Positions 62,763 through 64,000 of a stretch of 64,000 nucleotides of DNA are shown here, in pieces. The position numbers were made by a program, and so were the translations under genes. Source of the DNA: Paracyclopina nana (lineage: Eukaryota; Arthropoda; Copepoda; Cyclopoida; Cyclopettidae); NCBI GenBank assembly GCA_019096065.1, contig JAGUCH010000007.1:1386501-1450500 (forward strand), read 5' to 3'. How positions within the stretch are numbered: position 1 is the stretch's first letter; every line of letters begins with the position of its first letter. The notes below the pieces were generated by a model, which saw only the letters and a program-made list of their open reading frames with translations, did not search any database and was not told the origin of the DNA.

Positions 62763-64000
62763 GTTAACCCTTTGATGCACCAAGTGCAACTGTAATTATT
62801 TACTGAGCCAAAATTAGCACTATCTGATTTACTTATTGCATTATTATGCAGCTACCTTTTATGCTTGCAGATAACATCAATTAAGAAGAAACTCTTCAAA
62901 AGAATGGCAATTAATTCTTACCTTTTGTGATTTGCAGCATGAAAAAAATCACTGCTGCATATAATAATGAGTCCATTCTATTGTTCCATTTTCATCAATC
63001 CTTAATTATATTATTATTATTTTGAGTGGAAAGTTCCAAAGGAGACACATTGTGGCGCTTCCTAGCTAAAAACTGGCTTTACCAGGCTTTTTTGCCCTGT
63101 CTGAAAAACCAGACGAGGCCATTGAACCCTAAAAATAAAGTCTTTAAACACGACTGTAGAATCACTAAATTATGTTATCAAAGCATCAAGGTGCTCTTTC
63201 AGTTATAAAGGAAGTTTTCCAGCTAGAAATTAATGGCCTAAGCCTGGTATAGAAAGTGCTGTGGAATATTCCACAGGTTGGTGCAACCTGCATTCAGGCA
63301 GCACCGACATTTTTAAGGCAGACAAGCCTCTAATAAAACACCAACGGTCTGTAGCTTGAAAAACTAGAATATGGAATCTATTTACGGTTTCAAGTAGATT
63401 TTTTGGCTATAAATGTTATTTTCAACGAAAAGAATTTCATTTGGTCATCTATGCTGGAATAATTGTAATCATTTATATCAACAGTGAAAAATTCGACTTT
63501 AAAGTTCTTGGTTCTTCCTTATGTCTAAAAGGTCTTTTTCCAGTCATAATGACAAATTTATCCATTAAAATCAAATATTTTCAGGAAATTCGACCTTAAA
63601 GTTCCCTTTATCAAAATTCAATCTTCAGACTATAAATATTCTATGCCAAAACTCCCAAAAAGGTGTATAAATAGCATAAATTGAAATCTCTAAAAATAAG
63701 CAATTAAATGAAAAGGCTGGCAAAATTCGATCTTACGTTTTTAAAGGGAAAAATTGGATCTTAAAGTCTTTGTTTCGCGTCGGAAATTTCCCCTTTGGTT
63801 CATAGCTGAGCGTCCATCTGTTTTCATCGTTGCTAGGTGGGCAACCATTGGTGATGCACCGATGCCCGCTTTTTCAGCGCGCAGATGCTCAAAGGGACGA
63901 TTTTCGATCCATCGCGCGCGCGTCTCAATGGGCTTTTGGGGATCTTCCATTGCATTCTATGAACCTTCGGTACTAAGACGCGAGCTCCCTGCTCAGTTCG
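62763..64000. other. Intergenic DNA at the right window edge
   Basis: No gene recognised. Two adjacent hairpins lie at 63259-63290. The last 200 bp turn GC-richer (CGCGCGCGCG at 63914) and could be the promoter or first exon of a gene beyond the window. Confidence 0.45.
63259..63290. repeat. Two adjacent perfect palindromes
   Basis: CTGTGGAATATTCCACAG is a perfect 18-bp palindrome and is followed at once by AGGTTG-GTG-CAACCT, a hairpin with a 3-base loop. They could be protein-binding sites or the remains of a fold-back element. Confidence 0.6.

Noticed and set aside
63741-63950. 69-codon minus-strand open frame at the right edge
   Set aside because: GC-rich but without recognisable protein features; could be a 5' exon or promoter shadow, not supportable as a gene from this window.

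Overview
This window is eukaryotic, and the gene content points to an arthropod, most likely a crustacean. It holds orthologues of the RNA-binding protein hnRNP L (smooth), kinesin-associated protein KAP3, a type I PIP5-kinase and a PLD3-like exonuclease, together with secreted CUB, kelch and serine-protease genes whose sequence style I associate with arthropod lineages. GT-AG introns are present throughout and most are about 50-130 bp. Non-coding DNA is AT-rich and full of simple and tandem repeats. The species cannot be named from the sequence.

Layout. 1-14.5 kb: no credible gene, but several tandem arrays (21-bp units near 1-210 and 985-1735, a 15-bp unit near 7675-7960) and small duplications. 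14.65-16.34 kb: an intronless hnRNP L/smooth-like gene that lacks RRM1. 16.3-20.2 kb: its probable 3' UTR, then AT-rich intergenic DNA. 20.2-25.9 kb: KAP3 (minus) and type I PIP5K (plus), divergent from a roughly 600-bp interval. 26.24-40.23 kb: a nested set of mobile elements. 40.36-43.37 kb: a PLD3/4-type exonuclease gene with a minisatellite in one intron. 45.54-52.4 kb: a class A GPCR of FMRFamide-receptor style with a 4.6-kb intron that holds small repeats. 55.5-56.7 kb: a secreted S1 serine protease. 57.07-58.96 kb: a type II membrane protein with eight LNR modules. 59.19-60.84 kb: a secreted kelch-repeat protein. 60.91-62.76 kb: a secreted CUB protein. 62.8-64 kb: nothing recognised.

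The most interesting region is 26.2-40.2 kb. An outer fold-back-like shell (termini GTCACTAA) is split by a 13.4-kb DNA transposon with CCCCACCAGAAT ends and a 2-bp TG duplication. That transposon carries a CACTA/CMC-like transposase broken by one frameshift, plus two intact, unrecognised accessory genes. The accessory genes diverge from a promoter containing the same ACGTTAC/ACGCCAC-type motifs found at the element's ends. Inside it lies a second element with roughly 380-bp inverted repeats, and inside that a 5'-truncated, decayed Ty3-like retroelement with an envelope-like ORF and one LTR.

The host genes fall into two styles. hnRNP L, KAP3 and PIP5K are GC-richer and intron-poor. The secreted/membrane cluster at 55-63 kb is AT-rich and cut into many small exons. 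Exon models were built by hand from splice sites and frame continuity. Every complete model given below closes in frame, but none has transcript support here.
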